Notes: generated by a model not told the origin, from the letters alone. 64,000 nucleotides of DNA from Planococcus citri (GCF_950023065.1 NC_088679.1:57164001-57228000), one strand, 5' to 3'. Counted from the stretch's first letter, positions 23,693 to 35,400 are shown. Made by a program: numbers and translations.

Positions 23693-24560
23693 GACAGCTT
23701 GGCAAGATATATCTGCGATATTTTAGCATCACTATTACGTTAATTTTTTATTTTTATACATACTTTAATTATTAAGAAAATTCGATGGCTAAACGTCGCT
23801 TTTATTCGATGATATTTGATGAAAGACAACATTTTTTTACAACTTTTAAAACATTTCTAGACAATTTGACACTTGAAATTTTTTCAAGATTTTCAAGACA
23901 CAGCAATTAGTCAAAAGTTTTGTTTGAAAAATCCTTTCTTTTTGTCGATACATTTTTTCTGTATTCAGGCAGAAAAAAATTATTCCAATTTTTTTTTTGA
24001 ATTTTTTACACTAATTTTGTATTTACTCTCAATCTTTGAGAATTATTTTCTAAAAAATATCGAAAAACATCACCACAGATTTCTGATAGGCACATTAACA
24101 TAAAAAGGGATATTTTTGGAATTTTTTTCAGAATCTTTAATCCAAGCTTTCGTACTTTTATTTGAATTGCAAATTTTCAAACTGATTTTTACGTATTATC
24201 CAGATGTAGCAATACTGATTTTAGCACCATTAACGAATATCCTTAGGAATGTAGAATAAAATGAAAAAAAAGCTTCTAACTCTGAAGTTGATTAAAACCA
24301 CCAGTTCAAGAAATTGAGTGTAATTTTCACTAATCATTGATGACAATCCCTGAATACTCGATAACTTGGGAAATGTTTTTGCCAAAATATTAGAACATTT
24401 CAACTTTAACCGTCTTCTCTCCGTAAATTTTGGCGTGAATATAAAACACGATTACCTAGATTTTTCTACGGTTTTCAATAATCCTTTGAAATGCGACGCA
24501 CGGTGGAAATTTTTTGTTGAATTTTAATTCGGCTTTTATTTCTCACTTATCGCCACGCAG

Positions 24561-24824
24561 GAACTGTACAACGTGAAGTTCCAAGGTGAAATCGTTGCAA
24601 AGTTCGGACCGACCACCGCGCTCGAAATAAGACATAATGAAGAATACGTGCCAACCCCGTTTAATCCCGACCGTTCTCGCCAACATTTCGAATTTCCTGA
24701 AGTCAATCCACCTAACGATGTAGCTGAACAAAGAGCGCAAACACTTCAGGACATCAACGAAGTGCTCCCAACTTACGCGGAATCGGAAGTCAACCTGGAA
24801 GCCACTATGATGGAAATCGACTAA
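24561..24824 (+). CDS. Terminal coding exon of an unidentified host gene
   Basis: A CCACGCAG acceptor ends at 24,560 and an 87-codon frame follows to TAA at 24,822-24,824. The protein end begins ELYNVKFQGEIVAKFGPTTA, continues LEIRHNEEYVPTPFNPDRSR and finishes NLEATMMEID. It is hydrophilic and acidic towards the C-terminus, with no membrane segment. Codon use is more balanced than in surrounding DNA, there is no internal decay, and two poly(A) signals follow, so it looks like a functional gene. Upstream exons were not found; the upstream intron would have to hold the transposon-rich DNA before it. I do not recognise the family. Confidence 0.7.
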   Translation, partial: ELYNVKFQGEIVAKFGPTTALEIRHNEEYVPTPFNPDRSRQHFEFPEVNPPNDVAEQRAQTLQDINEVLPTYAESEVNLEATMMEID

Positions 24825-24923
24825 CCGAACCGAAAATCCGCAGTATGTATTTCTACGAAAATATTGTCTCGAGTAGGTAATTCATCATCCCACTCAATGC
24901 GGTGCTGTAATTTCCATTGTGCA

Positions 24924-24929
24924 AATAAA
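24924..24929 (+). terminator. Poly(A) signal AATAAA, proximal
   Basis: AATAAA lies 100 bp after the stop codon of the terminal exon at 24,561-24,824. It is the proximal candidate for cleavage and polyadenylation of that transcript. Confidence 0.5.
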
Positions 24930-25175
24930 ACTCCATACTATGCAGTCAATCCAAAGCGATGGTCATTTCGAGGAATAATTATACAATTGAAATGCGACCA
25001 TCGCAGAGACATAATTAGACGAAAACCGTACTAATATTTAACGACTTGAGGCTGCCAGTAATAATATTCCTTACATTGTCTGAGAGTTGTATGATGTAAA
25101 CAAGCGAACGTAGGAGGTGATGGTGTTAGTATTGAAATCGACTAACTCGATATAGATGTACTATAAAGCTCATTA

Positions 25176-25181
25176 AATAAA
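25176..25181 (+). terminator. Poly(A) signal AATAAA, distal
   Basis: This second AATAAA is 350 bp after the same stop codon. It would allow a longer 3' untranslated region. Confidence 0.45.
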
Positions 25182-26933
25182 AGCCTTCCGCTTTATTTAC
25201 CCCGAAAGGCTATTTGAAAAGTTTAAACGATCAGTCAACTCCTCTTCTGTTCGCCTCGATCGAATTTAGTACGCCTACATATATTATGGTAGCTGTAAAT
25301 GGAGACGATTGCGCATAAAACAACAGCTAGTACTACACTACATAATACGTGAACGATTGCAGCATCATCTAAATGATAAGAGAGAGAAGGCAAAAGGCAA
25401 GGATGGGGGTTGATGAGATGATGTGAGCATTGTACATACATAGATCTGTCGTACAGTATATGGTAAACAGTAGACGATTGCCGTTAGCTTTATGGTCGTG
25501 GTGCTTTGTTGATCAATTCGTCCTTTCCATAAAATTTACTATAAAACAGAGCAAATGAGAGGGTGAGAGTAAAAAGGAAATTGTGTCGTTTTATTGGTTA
25601 AAATCACCTATACGTTGACCTCGTGGGACCACTTGCCTGTACCGGCTGCGATGCCCCGACGATGGTACATTGTTGAACTTTTTCGGTTGTAAAATTATAA
25701 TGTTCAATCAGGCGCCGATACCCGCGGGAGGTCATTAAAAGAAGAGAATTTTATGCGCTATTACTGTATTTTTATTGAGACGAATAGTGTACGTTTTAAT
25801 TTACGGATTACCTATAATACAATAATACAGAAATACGTTCGGATACACCACCACAACACACTATCGTATGTGTGGTGGTGGTGCTCTGGTGCTGCAGTGT
25901 ACACAGGGTTATATCCTTTTGGATTAATGACGTTTATGTACAAACACCGTGTCATAAAGTGTACGTTTTATGAAAAGGGCAATTTGTAATAAAAATTTGT
26001 GACTTCGAATGAGTCGGAAGCGATACGAGATCGAGTAAAATAGGATGGCTAGTGAATTGTTAGGATGAACATTGAACGTACATGAAGTTTACTAAAGAGA
26101 TTTGCCGAAACTCACAGTAGGTATTTTCCCCCTCAAGTCACCTCTCAAATGATTCAAAATTTCGAATAACCCTCATCTCATACTCCACACTTCGATTCAA
26201 CCCACGAAATCAGCTGTTTCTCCAACACGTCACGAATTCAACCTGCTGATAGGAAAAAATTACGAATATTAGGCGCCATTTTATGCGGACGTAAGAGAGC
26301 CACAAGAGGGTTAAGGGTAGATAAGCGATCGGAAATTGAAAAGTGCGTATGAAATTAATCGAGTTCAAGTACTTATAAAAATCTGAATTCAAATCAGACA
26401 GGAGGCGAGGATTTGCACCGGTTTAAAGGGCTACAGAGAACCCTCGTACACACGCAATTGTTTTTATTGCTGATTGGCGATGATTAACACATTTTTGAAT
26501 GGCAGACATGGAGACCGAGCGGTGCTCGATTACGTAGGGGTAATATGTAGATCTATACGTGTAATAAATAAACATGTGTAATTTTTCCGCGTTTAAAAAG
26601 TATTGCGATTTACACCGATAAGAAAAAAGGTATGGTTAACCCATTGTATAGCATACGAGTACAGTAAGTTTTTAAAGCACAGGTGGATATTGCGGTCGAG
26701 TGAGTATGATTTACTGACTAGTAGCACGCTTCGTGAGTAAGCCTTTAAACATCTGTTAACCTTTTTCACTCTCGTTCGAATTATTGATAAGATAAGTTTC
26801 CATTTTAATAAGTAGGTATGTACATATTTGCTTGGCGTTTTCGATCATTGCAGTTTCAAACAGAAAATGGATGGACTGCACTATCTCTTCCCCAGAGCAC
26901 TGTGCCAGTGCCTTACTGTATGTTTTACTATGC
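25182..26933. other. Non-coding stretch, host-like
   Basis: No repeats with defined ends are seen. A (TGG)n-like tract lies near 25,870. The region lacks homopolymer clutter and is a candidate for downstream intergenic or regulatory DNA of the gene ending at 24,824. Confidence 0.4.
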
Positions 26934-27163
26934 TTAGCGATTTGGATAGAGGACATCAAGACGATCAAAAAATGTTATTCATACTTTTTGCCTCTAGAAC
27001 TGAAGGGGCTTCGTAAATTTGAAAAAATGTACTGTCGTTCATTTAATTTCTCAAGGTAAAATAAATTTTTTCAAATTTACGAAGCCCCTTCAGTTCTAGA
27101 GTTAGACAAAATGTATGAATAACATTTTTTGATCGTCTTGATGTCCTTTATCCAAATCGCTAA
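26934..27163. repeat. Inverted repeat, about 93-bp arms
   Basis: Left arm 26,934-27,026 and right arm 27,070-27,163 share TTAGCGATTTGGATA.AGGAC, ATCAAGACGATCAAAAAATG, TTATTCATA and CTAGAACTGAAGGGGCTTCG in opposite orientation. The loop is about 43 bp. Identity is roughly 95 percent by eye. The DNA left of the arm is not mirrored on the right. Confidence 0.85.
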
Positions 27164-27787
27164 TCAGTTTTGAAAAAATTTGAAATTTTCGAAATTGAAA
27201 AAATTAAAATTTTTAACATTGGCAACCCTGAATTTCCGAAACAAGGCTGGTTTCAGAAAAAGTGAATATACCGTGTAGGTAGTTAGGTAGCCCCTTCATA
27301 TGCATCATGTAGGCAACCGCTCGGTCCGACCGGCAACCAACACTTCTGACCAGTCTCTAGTTAGTCACAGATGATGCATTTCCATTGTCCGAAAATATTA
27401 TGAAACCTATGAAGGGACATGCAGCAGGTTGAAACATTCCGACTGTACAAGTAGATGCCACATTTTTTATAATTATTCCGATCAAAGTGCTCAAATTACC
27501 TTTGTTTGATTGGATTTTCTTCTACTACATTTTAAGGGATATTTCAAACCAAATATCGAGCTTTTTAAAGCCCTTGGGTGGACATTAAGACCTCGATGAG
27601 AGATGAGGAATGGCGCGAACCACAATTTCTCAAGTTTCTTTTGGAGGGCCCGGCCTCCGCCAAAAAAGAAACTATAGATGAGACCAAAATAAAAGAAATA
27701 ACAGGTATGGAGTACTTTTAAATTATTTTGAAGTGCAGCTTCCTCATGTTTATACTTCATTACAATTTAATTGTTCTGTATTTGCAG

Positions 27788-27964
27788 ATTATGTCCATTT
27801 GTCCAAGCAAACTTGAGTCACTTGAAAAGAACAAAAACAAAGAACTGATTTCCGAAGTTGAAAAAGCTATCAAAAGAAAGTGCAACAATGAACATAACGC
27901 TCAGTATATAATAACGCGAAATCGGCAAAAAGAAATTCAGCAGCCTGAGCCTGAAGAAATTTAA
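27788..27964 (+). CDS. Terminal exon-like ORF with poly(A) signal
   Basis: A GTATTTGCAG acceptor ends at 27,787. The frame reads IMSICPSKLESLEKNKNKEL, then ISEVEKAIKRKCNNEHN, and ends QPEPEEI at TAA 27,962-27,964. AATAAA follows at 27,997-28,002. The peptide is charged and probably helical. A possible upstream exon from ATG 27,596 to a GTATGG donor at 27,705 is open but does not join in phase. The family is unknown. Confidence 0.35.
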   Translation: MMSICPSKLESLEKNKNKELISEVEKAIKRKCNNEHNAQYIITRNRQKEIQQPEPEEI

Positions 27965-28066
27965 AATTTTGTACCTACTTATTGTTTATCTTTTGTAATA
28001 AATACGTTTATTATGTAATTGCTACAAGCAAGTGCTTCTACAATTTAATACTGATAGCAGTACTAT

Positions 28067-28152
28067 ACTAATTTAATACTGAAAGCAGTACTACAGTACT
28101 ACTTACTTGAAAAGTTCAAATTGTTACTGCTTTCAGTATTAAATTAGTAGTA
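28067..28152. repeat. Small palindrome
   Basis: The left arm, built around ACTAATTTAATACTGAAAGC, is mirrored at 28,125-28,152 with about 35 bp between. A partial direct copy (AATTTAATACTGATAGCAGT) lies just upstream at 28,042. It may be the core of a tiny MITE or a hairpin. Confidence 0.75.
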
Positions 28153-28159
28153 CTTTTTT

Positions 28160-28490
28160 TTGCATGGGGGGGGAGAAGTCGCAAGCTGAATTCGCGTTTT
28201 CCATTTTAAATTTTCGTAATAACGATTCGATGTATTCGGATTGATCTAACGTGAGTTCGTTTACAGTACGAGTAATTTTAATCCCGAGATATTTAGTAAC
28301 TTGTTCGAGGTCTTTAGTGGAGGTCTTTAGTGTCGAAACTATCGTTCAATAAAGAAAGAACTGATTCGATGAATCGGTTATCGTATCCGGTTATTAATAA
28401 ATCATCGACATAAACCATTACGACACAACGAAGCGGATCGTTGGGGTGTACAAAAATTGTACTTTCAAATTTTGAACGAACAAGACCGGT
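28160..28490 (-). pseudogene. Copia-type reverse transcriptase fragment (YVDD region)
   Basis: On the minus strand the frame reads VRSKFESTIFVHPND, then VVMVYVDDLLITGYD, then LNDSFDTKDL. A small duplication near 28,325 shifts the frame, and the protein continues LEQVTKYLGIKITR, SEYIESLLRKF and KMEN. YVDD is the catalytic box of the copia polymerase, and the order YVDD, KDLG...YLGI.I and YI..LL.KF is diagnostic. The domain's first half is missing here; a matching first half lies inverted at 30,187-30,510. Confidence 0.85.
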
Positions 28491-28910
28491 GATCTCCACT
28501 TGCGCTTTTACCTCTATTATTTTCAATATTTTTTTTGATTTCTATTTTTTCCGAGTTGATTTTTTGCAAAAAATATAATTTAATTTGTGTTTTTTTTGTT
28601 TTTGAAAATGAATAATGAAATTTTTATGCAAAATTTGAATTATTCAAAATGATTATCATGTTCTTTGAATATTTTTGATTGAGAATGAACTTGAAGGAAT
28701 TTTCAGATTTGAAAGGAACCTTATTTGATTGGTAAAGTATTTTGGTAGCTAACTAAGTAGGATTTCCTCTCACGGCAAATTTTCAAATATCATTGGCTGT
28801 CTCCTCACTATAGCTATGCATACTTTGAGTTTTCGAGATATATTTGGCTGAGAAAAAGGAAATTTTCCGTTTTTCTCTCAGTGCATAGAGAAAAATGTAT
28901 TGCACTTTTT

Positions 28911-29286
28911 ACTATAAATAATAAGATTTTGGATGGACTCTGAAAATTTGATAATTTTTATTATAAGTTTAACAATTCTTTCTATAAATTATAGTAATAT
29001 TAATGTTCATTTTTAGGATAATTATTACGGGTACCGCTTGGAACACGATGATGAGAAAAACCGGAAATTCATTTATAAGGGGAAAACCTATCTTGTTTCA
29101 CCCAAGGGGGGCCCTGTCTGGTGGTTTGGGGAGGACAAACCAGAAGAAATCAGGGATACTCCTGATCATTTTCAATGCACTTTGAGAGAAATTACTATAT
29201 TTTATAAAAAAATCAAAAATGACTATAATTTATAGTAAAACTTGTCAAATTTTCAGAGTCCATCCAAAATCTCATGATTTATAGTA
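28911..29286. mobile_element. TIR element carrying an ORF
   Basis: GATTTTGGATGGACTCTGAA (28,925 on) is mirrored, together with the next 7 bases, at 29,245-29,271. The arms extend weakly outward (ACTATAAAT) and inward (CTATAAATTATAGT). The element is about 375 bp. Between the arms lies a splice acceptor and an open reading frame (29,017-29,235). No target duplication was identified. Confidence 0.7.
29017..29235 (+). CDS. ORF inside the TIR element, unknown family
   Basis: After a TTTTTAG acceptor (ending 29,016) the frame reads DNYYGYRLEHDDEKNRKFIY, then KGKTYLVSPKGGPVWWFGED, and ends IKNDYNL at 29,235, a 72-residue terminal exon. The composition is protein-like: balanced charge, a WW pair and a likely beta-hairpin. 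No decay is visible. It lies wholly between two inverted arms, which suggests capture of a gene exon by a small DNA transposon or a tiny protein belonging to the element. I do not recognise it. Confidence 0.4.
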   Translation, partial: DNYYGYRLEHDDEKNRKFIYKGKTYLVSPKGGPVWWFGEDKPEEIRDTPDHFQCTLREITIFYKKIKNDYNL

Positions 29287-29554
29287 TAAATTCCAACATA
29301 AATTTTTCTCAGTGTGAATTATCAAATATTACTGTTTCCTTTTCAGCTTTGAAAAAAATATTATCACTAGAGGTTGTATTTTTTCATAAGTTTGTATGTA
29401 CCTACGTATTTTCAACAATTTTTTTTTCAATTGACAATTTTTTCTTTTTCAATTAGAGAGCAAAAATCATGTATTTTGGTAAGTGTTTGAAATATTACCT
29501 ACATTATATTTTAAATTACGATAAAATTAGACACCAGATTTTACTTTATTGCAG

Positions 29555-30061
29555 TGATTCGGACGATGAATTTTTATGCTTTCCAAGATCAACTTTTCCC
29601 CAATTACGAGGATTGTCCGATTCAGATGCGGAAATAAGTTCTGAAAGAAAATCACGAAAAAGAAAAAAAGCACCCATGACAAAGATAATCAGCGATAACA
29701 GCGATTCGGAAAGAGAAAATGAGAAACGGGAAAAAATTAAGTAAGAAAAATCAACTACATAATGTATTATCTGAGTACCTACTTATTAAATTTTTGTTGA
29801 TACGTATTTCATTTGTTATGTTATTTTTTATAGATCTAGTATCAACGTTGGTAAAAAATTGAAGGAAATGACTAGAGATTGTTTGGTTCTTCAAATAGGA
29901 ATTTTTACATACTTAGATCGGTTTAGTTAATTTTCCATAGAAGAAATATATGCGCCTACCCCAAATCAGTCGATAATACGTTCATTCGTTAATTCCTTCA
30001 TGCGACTATTTACTATTTCACATGATCGTTTGCAACGATTGATCGAGTTGGTAAAAAAAAG
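29555..30061 (+). CDS. Three exon-like segments of a nuclear-type protein
   Basis: Exon A (29,555-29,740) lies between TTGCAG and GTAAGA. It encodes DSDDEFLCFPRSTFPQL, LSDSDAEISSERKSRKRKKA and DNSDSERENEKREK, an acidic/serine pattern next to a basic KSRKRKK stretch that looks like casein-kinase-2 sites and a nuclear localisation signal. Exon B starts at 29,834 after TTATAG and joins in phase (SSINVGKKLKEMTRDCL) but then meets a stop. Exon C (29,941-30,061) lies between CCATAG and GTGAGG and encodes IYAPTPNQSIIRSFVNS and RLQRLIELVKK. The family was not recognised. It may be a host gene fragment or the N-terminus of a transposase gene. Confidence 0.4.
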
Positions 30062-30186
30062 GTGAGGTATCATTTTCATCAAATGCTGGGAAAAATGAAA
30101 ACTATCACAAACACAAAGTAGCCTATACTGAAGAGATGAGAAATAGGGTTAATGGGTTATCCTTCATATCATGAAGTTCCCTCACG

Positions 30187-30510
30187 AAGAAGCTCATTAA
30201 TCTCGAAGTAAAACAACCAAAGAATATCTTAAGTCCTGATTTGAATATTGCCAGATGGCAATTACGCCAACTCGACGTGAGTACTGCGTTCTTAAATGGA
30301 GATATCAATCGAGTGATAGCGCTTAACCCACTGAAAGGAACGAGTGAACGTAAAGGAGTTGTAAATATTCTAAAAAAATCGAATTATGGGTTGAAAACAA
30401 GCCCCAAAAGTTGGAATTATAAATTAAATGCGTTTTTGTTATTACTAATAGGTATGATAAATTTTAATCAATTTTTGAATTCATTTTCAGACTGCAAAGG
30501 CAGTTCATAC
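30187..30510 (+). pseudogene. Copia-type reverse transcriptase fragment (first half)
   Basis: The frame includes WQLRQLDVSTAFLNGDIN, LNPLKG, and VNILKKSNYGLKTSPKSWNY. Copia polymerases have Q.DV.TAFLNGDL.E.IYM..P.G......V..L.KSLYGLKQSPR.W, containing the first catalytic aspartate in QLDV. All landmarks are present with minor decay. It ends near the point where the minus-strand piece at 28,160-28,490 would continue. The two could be halves of one copy separated by an inversion. Confidence 0.85.
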
Positions 30511-30664
30511 AAACATAAATTATATGCAAGCTGCCGCATCCATCTCGAGCAATAACTTTGGAGACTTTATTTTGTTTCGGATGTTTCTTGGTGATTTTGT
30601 TAGGTTTACAATTTCAAGAAATACGTTTGAAAAAATGTGAGCTCACATTTGACCGAAGTAATAC

Positions 30665-31724
30665 AGCAATTTGCAAGTTTTTGGGGGAAAACTTCAAAAT
30701 AACTAGGTGTGGATCGCGAAAAAAAAATCAGCGGATTTTGACTAAATGCAGCAAAGACCTTCTTTCTGAGTTGAAAGTTATTCAGAAAAAATTCCAATTC
30801 GGAGGTGCCTTTGGAAGGGAGATTTGAGCCCTCAAAGTGAGAGAATTTTCAAAAAACCAGTTGTTTTCCGATTCTGCCCTTAGCCAACTTGTTGAGCCAA
30901 ACATGACCGGATCCAAAAAATAGTATTCGAGATTCTGCATTGACCTAAGCCATTATGTATCATCAAAATGCGAAACTACTTTCAAGATTCCCTCAGCAGT
31001 TGAAAACTTGCAAATCATTTAGTTTTGGGTAATGTGTTTTGAAAATATTTTCTCCTCAAATATTACGCATTTAAAATGCAAAAACATCGAAAGATGTAAT
31101 TTCTGAAACCAGGAGAATATTTTCGAACAGTGGTGCCCATTTTTGGTCATTATAGGCAATTTCAAATACCTACTCGAAAAAAGGTAATTATTTTCGCCTA
31201 TTTTTCTCGACTTTTTGAATTTGCAACAGTGACCAAAAAATTGGCACCACTCTAGGCATTTCAAAGTATTCTCCCAGTTCTAGAAATGAAATCTTTTGAT
31301 GTTTTGGCGTAATTAACACGTAACATGAATTTTTAAGATTAAAATATTTTCAAAACACGAATTTACCCAAAAATAAATGATTTGCAAGTTTCAACTGCTG
31401 GGGGAATTTTAAAAGTGGTCTTGTATTTTGATGACAATGGCTTAGGTCGATGCAGAACCTCAAATACTATTTATTGGAACCGGGTCATCTTTGCCTCAAC
31501 AAGTTGGCTACGGGCAGAAGCAAAAAACAACTGTTTTTTCGAAAATTCCCTCACTTCGAGGGCTCATTCCCTTCCAGAGGTACCTTCGCAACTAAAATTT
31601 TTCCTGAACAACTTTCAACTCAAAATGAAGGTCTATGCTGTATTTGGTCAAAATCCGCCGACTTTTTTTTTACGATCCACACCTAGTTATTTTGAAGTTT
31701 TCGGCCAAAAATTTTCAAATTGCT
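30665..31724. repeat. Foldback element, about 1.06 kb
   Basis: The ends AGCAATTTG and CAAATTGCT are inverted. Matching blocks going inward are AACTTCAAAATAACTAGGTG, GCGGATTTTGAC, GGTGCCTTTGGAAGGGA, GAATTTTC.AAAAA, and AGGAGAATA...GTGGTGCC near the hinge at about 31,190. Arms are roughly 500 bp and moderately diverged. Open frames that cross the arms are by-products of the repeat. Confidence 0.85.
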
Positions 31725-31914
31725 CACTGTCACTAATGGCGTACACGGCACGCAGTTCTCGAACGGAACACGAGACTGGGAACGACGAAGACGGCACGCC
31801 GCATCTAACCGCGAAAAAAATTCTAAAAAATATCATAGAATTTTATCCCGATTACCTGAACCCTTGCCATAAGGAATACAAAGTTTACCTTAGTTTTTCC
31901 ATAAGATCTTCAAC

Positions 31915-32493
31915 ATGTCCAGACGACAAAACAACAACAATATAGTAAGTAAATTAATTATTGTTCCATTATTGTATTCTTCAGTACGTCATTGTTACTT
32001 CTATCTGCTTTTTTAAAACCATGATTAATTGATTATTCTTTTTTTCTTCACTTTTTAGAGAAATGCTCCATACGCAGTACCTGGACAACAGGCTCCAAGA
32101 GAACGACCCCCGGTACCGCAGTGCATAACGAACACCGAATAATATCAATTTTCACGAAGAAAACAACGACCTGATCAACCTACTATTGGATGTGAATCGG
32201 ATTCGAAATGGGAGGGAGGGGACATATCTGAACCCAATATTGCTGACCATCTTGAATTTTATCTCAAATCAGCTCAATGGGCTTGTGAAGTGAGTAATAT
32301 CTACCCATTCAAATTTCAAACGGGATGCTGTGATCAGATTATCCAACTAATCTATGTTTGTTTTGCTTTTCAGCACAGCTTCTTGCACCCACCAGATGCA
32401 CAATTTTTATCTATTTTAATTAATCCAATTCGTATTTTTGGTTTTTTAAAAACATATCTAGCAAAATTATTAAGGATATGCTTAGGTGTGTGA
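31915..32493 (+). pseudogene. Three-exon gene fragment with repeated last exon
   Basis: ATG 31,915 begins MSRRQNNNNI and ends at GTAAGT (31,945). A TTTTTAG acceptor (ending 32,058) continues in phase: RNAPYAVPGQQAPRERPPVP then QCITNTE and a stop. In the adjacent frame the exon stays open (NNINFHEENNDLINLLL, GREGTYLNPILLTILNF) up to a GTGAGT donor at 32,290, so one frameshift separates the two halves. The third exon starts at 32,374 (HSFLHPPD), which matches the exon at 23,645. The protein would be proline/asparagine-rich then helical. The family is unknown and the copy is probably dead. Confidence 0.4.
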
Positions 32494-35400
32494 AGTAAGG
32501 AAAATAAAGTTTATTTTTATTTCTAAATACATTTCAAGTTTAGTACTTGATGAGTACGTAATGATAAGTATTTATTTAAAATTTTAGTCAATAATAGGTA
32601 TATAATTCAATTTGTTCATGTATGAATTTTGTGAACGATTGACCTCTAAAGCTGTCTCACAAACCAATTTGTGTGCTAGCTATGAAAAAAAAAAATATTT
32701 CCATGGAATTTAAAATGACGATCATACCCCCTCAGCTGAACATTAAAATAATCAGTTCGACCGAAATGTTTGAGATAGAGATAGGCTATGACGATTTATA
32801 CCTAATTGAGATGAAATTTCCATCAGATGTGGTCATATTTTCAAATACGTACATATGTTAGTACCAGATTATGCTTCATTATTTTTTGGCCATAGGTTAC
32901 ATTCAGCAAACGAACTCAGGATTTTTTGGTTTCATATAAGTGAACACTGATTTCATGTGATTAATTTCATGAAAAAATTCATTCTTTAGACAAGGCTACA
33001 GAAAAACCTATAACTTACATAAAGCTGAAATTTTAAACATAGATAATATGTACTTTGAAAATAGGACTACTGTCTTTTGATATTTTTGCCAAATTTTTAA
33101 AATTTTTGGAGGACCAAAATGGGGGGGGGGTAAAGGGTCAATTTTCAAAAAATCTATAATTTTTTACCTTTAATCAGTAATGGGTAGCATATCATAGTTA
33201 TATTCCAAATTTCATAACATCTGGCTGGACCAATATATTTCTTAAAAATATTGGATAGTTTTTGAGAAAATTGGATTAGATGACATGTCCGATGCTAGGG
33301 AAAATAATTTGAGAATGTACTCCACGGAGTTGCGGCCGCCTATGGGAGGGCGGGAGGGGGTCAACACTACCGCGTCGCCTGATTAGGAAGTTGTACACCT
33401 ACTGTCAGAAATCCTTGATATAATTCCAGGATTTAAATGTTGATGAATTTTTATTCAATGTCTGATCAATTCCAAGTTTTTCTTGTATTTTACAAAGTGT
33501 TCGCTTTATTTTAATTTTTTTGATGATTTTCAAACTAATTTTTTAGTAGGCGAATCCAAATCATTTCACACGTATTTTGGATACTTTTACATCATTTAGC
33601 ACAATTTTTGGCGATATATTCGTAACTATTTCCCCCAATCTCCAACAGCACGACATCGACAATGGGCTTGTACTCGTAGTATTATGCAAAACGACCGTAA
33701 CTAATTCCAATATCACGATCGATTTGATTAATTAAAAGAACACCACGACGCGACGACCGCAGGCCGAGGTAATCGCAATAAAGACCAGGTGTCAGAAGAG
33801 GGGTGAAGTATACACATACACGTATAAGTAGCCTACGCTACACTACCCATACATGCAGGACTCGGACGTCCATCGTAGGTCTCTTCTCGCTTAACACATC
33901 TGTCACCCTCTCCCTGTCTTTGAAAACGGCTGCGAAATTTGCATAGGATCGCCGTACTACATGCGTCGATTTCGGTTTCTTTTTCTATAACTTTTTTTGC
34001 CATATTATTCGCTCGAAAAGGCGTGAATATGGCGGGGCATTTGGTTTGACGCGGATTTCACACGGCTTATAAGAGATGTGACAACGAGTACGTGTCCGCA
34101 GATCCGATCATCATGACTAATTGAGATACGAATTTGGGTCATTTACAACTTCCAGGTCATTATTTCGTTAAACCGATGATAGCAGAGGAGAGAGAATTTC
34201 TGCATCATTAACGAGCATCGGCCAGCCTCCTCTGACTACTATCTTCACTTCAATACCTACGTACGTATGTACATATATCGGACATGGTACGCTGATGGCG
34301 TTGGCAGTATGGAGGAGGTGGAGTTGGGGGGAAGTATAAAACCCGCATATTGCGAGTATCCCTATTGTATGTAGTTTTGGTGACGGTGGTCACATGCGCA
34401 CGGTGGGGTGTGTGCGCGGAAGTACAAGAGAAATATAACTAAACTGACCGCTGGTAAATAATTATAAAACGTTGTAAAAAGAGAAGAGGATCGAGATGGG
34501 CGTGCGTGCGTCCGATCTATATGCGGAAAAATCGCCAAAACCCGGTCCGTGAAAAGTGGACGATGGTCAATTTGCGCGTGTTTGGTTAATATGAGGGTAT
34601 TCGAGGCTTCTAATATCCCTCGTATTGTGAATTTACTAGATATACGTACTACTAGTAGGTACTTGGCTAGTCCGTCCGTGTACAGGTACAGGGTGCATTT
34701 ATGTACGATGTATACGCGTATGTCTCTTTTCATAATCGTGGCACGGAACACGTGTTGCATATGCTGAATATGCTGCGAGTACACGACGCGGTACCAGTCT
34801 CAGACTCGGACGTAACGACGTCCTCGAAAAACAGAATCGCACACAGCGAGTGGAAAAAGGAAACTAGGCGATAATTCAGTGGAAACAGCGGGACTTCTGA
34901 TCAATGTATTTGAACGTAGCCACGCGACCTAGTTCGGCTTTTAAAAAGGTCTTAGAGGAAAAAATCATCGTCGTCGTCGTTGCGATTCTACCAGAGAGCT
35001 AAAAGTAAAAGCCTCATCCATCTCACGTACATACCCCGCTTGTCAGCTGAATCAATATTGCAAAACTACCATGTAAACCAGTAATTTGACACTAGGCGAT
35101 AGGTCGTGCGGTGTCTCGTACAAGTTATATTGTTGTAACTCCGTATAAACAAAAAGTACATACTACCTATGTATGCACTATTCGGTACACGAAATTTGTA
35201 TGTGCAGCGTAAGTAAGTATAGACTTTGTCCTGCGGTGAACCTACCTTTGGGTACACGTGTTCGTCTTGTATGTGTATTCTGTGCTCTGAACAAAGTATC
35301 AACTCACTGAGCCGCTGACCTAGGGGCTAGCAGGCTAGCAGAGATAGGTTAATATTATCTAGGTGAGCTTTTAATTTAACCCTAATGAGAAGTTTACCTA

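Noticed and set aside
31382..31945. 187-codon ORF
   Set aside because: Its first two thirds are the arm of the foldback at 30,665-31,724; the mirrored arm is also open by complementarity. The last third has no recognised domain.
34362..34784. 140-codon minus-strand ORF
   Set aside because: Low-complexity Tyr/His-rich translation, with overlapping antisense ORFs and no family or splice support.
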